A stretch of DNA of 6,157 nt from an uncultured Clostridia bacterium. GTDB taxonomy: Bacteria > Bacillota > Clostridia > Oscillospirales > Ruminococcaceae. Positions within the stretch are counted from its first letter, which is position 1, and each line of letters starts with the position of its first letter. Made by a program: the position numbers and the translations under genes. The notes beneath the pieces were generated by a model that was not told the DNA's origin, searched no databases, and saw only the letters and a program-made list of their open reading frames with translations. Below are positions 5,976 through 6,157 of this stretch, one piece after another. The stretch lies in the NCBI GenBank assembly GCA_947175045.1, contig CAMWLH010000136.1, positions 1 through 6,157 on the forward strand. The letters are read 5' to 3'.

Positions 5976-6157
5976 CTAAACCGGCTTTACCGGGTGACGG
6001 ATAACGGTCTTTCGCTTTTCGGGAGCGACCCTGTTCGGGTCGGAAAGGTATATCTCGTGGTGCGGGCGGGCTTCGGAAATATCATTCACATAGTCCTTTT
6101 ACTCCAGAAATTTATCCATAAGAGAAACAGACAGCGTCTCGCTGTCATAGGAACCGA
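5976..6157 (-). pseudogene. GyrI-like effector-binding protein, C-terminal part with in-frame stop
   Basis: The minus strand from the window edge reads the end of a GyrI-like small-molecule-binding protein. GSYDSETLSVSLMDKFLE is followed by TAA (6099-6101) and then, in the same frame, by 40 residues ending at the TAG at 5976-5978. The part after the stop still holds the family's hallmark end, HHEIYLSDPNRVAPEKRKTV with IRHP following. The family sequence expected at the stop is a Glu-rich turn (LEE-x-GY). A single-base change of GAA to TAA would explain the break, while the rest of the frame is kept. The family is single-domain, about 200 residues, and is usually annotated as an effector-binding component of transcription regulation or as related to gyrase inhibitory protein. 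The N-terminal part lies outside the window. Loss of the last 40 residues is likely to disrupt the fold. Confidence 0.82.

Noticed and set aside
6099..6101. Recoded stop (selenocysteine or pyrrolysine) in the GyrI-like gene
   Set aside because: The codon is TAA, which is not used for either amino acid. Other genes here use TAA as a normal stop.

Overview
The window looks like chromosomal DNA of a gut-type Clostridia/Oscillospiraceae (Ruminococcus-like) Firmicute. This is inferred from the strong AAAGGAG-type ribosome binding sites, the moderate GC content, a transketolase encoded as two adjacent subunit genes, and protein styles such as a Cof-type HAD phosphatase, a GyrI-like protein and a Walker-A 'nucleotide kinase'. 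No rRNA, tRNA, CRISPR array or insertion sequence was seen.

Left part (+ strand, about 1-2408): a two-gene cassette with an 18-base gap. The first gene encodes a secreted chymotrypsin/streptogrisin-like serine protease with an N-terminal propeptide-like module. Its reading frame is broken by a GCAA tetranucleotide tract (1016-1029), which puts the catalytic Ser (GDSGGP) out of frame with the catalytic His and Asp. Removing one 4-base unit restores a 415-residue protease. The second gene encodes a lipoprotein (lipobox LTSC) made almost entirely of two tandem copies of the module found in the protease pro-region, with no protease domain. A strong hairpin terminator (2369-2408) closes the cassette. 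The protease domain is visibly more AT-rich than the propeptide part. My best candidate for an undescribed system is this pair: a possibly phase-variable secreted protease and a membrane-anchored double-propeptide protein that could act as its inhibitor, foldase or docking partner.

Middle part (- strand, 2417-4219): the two subunits of a split transketolase, N-terminal thiamine-diphosphate-binding half first, then the C-terminal half. Both carry their catalytic motifs and their own ribosome binding sites. This is the non-oxidative pentose phosphate pathway.

Right part (- strand, 4335-6157): in transcription order, the C-terminal end of a GyrI-like effector-binding protein interrupted by an in-frame TAA; an intact Cof-type HAD phosphatase; an intact 208-residue protein of an uncharacterised family; and a 35-residue stub of a P-loop kinase cut off just after its Walker A region. 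The genes are closely spaced and could be one transcription unit. Three broken genes in 6 kb, each broken in a different way, is notable. It suggests local gene decay, phase variation in one case, or assembly error. The window has no gene-free stretch longer than 300 bases.
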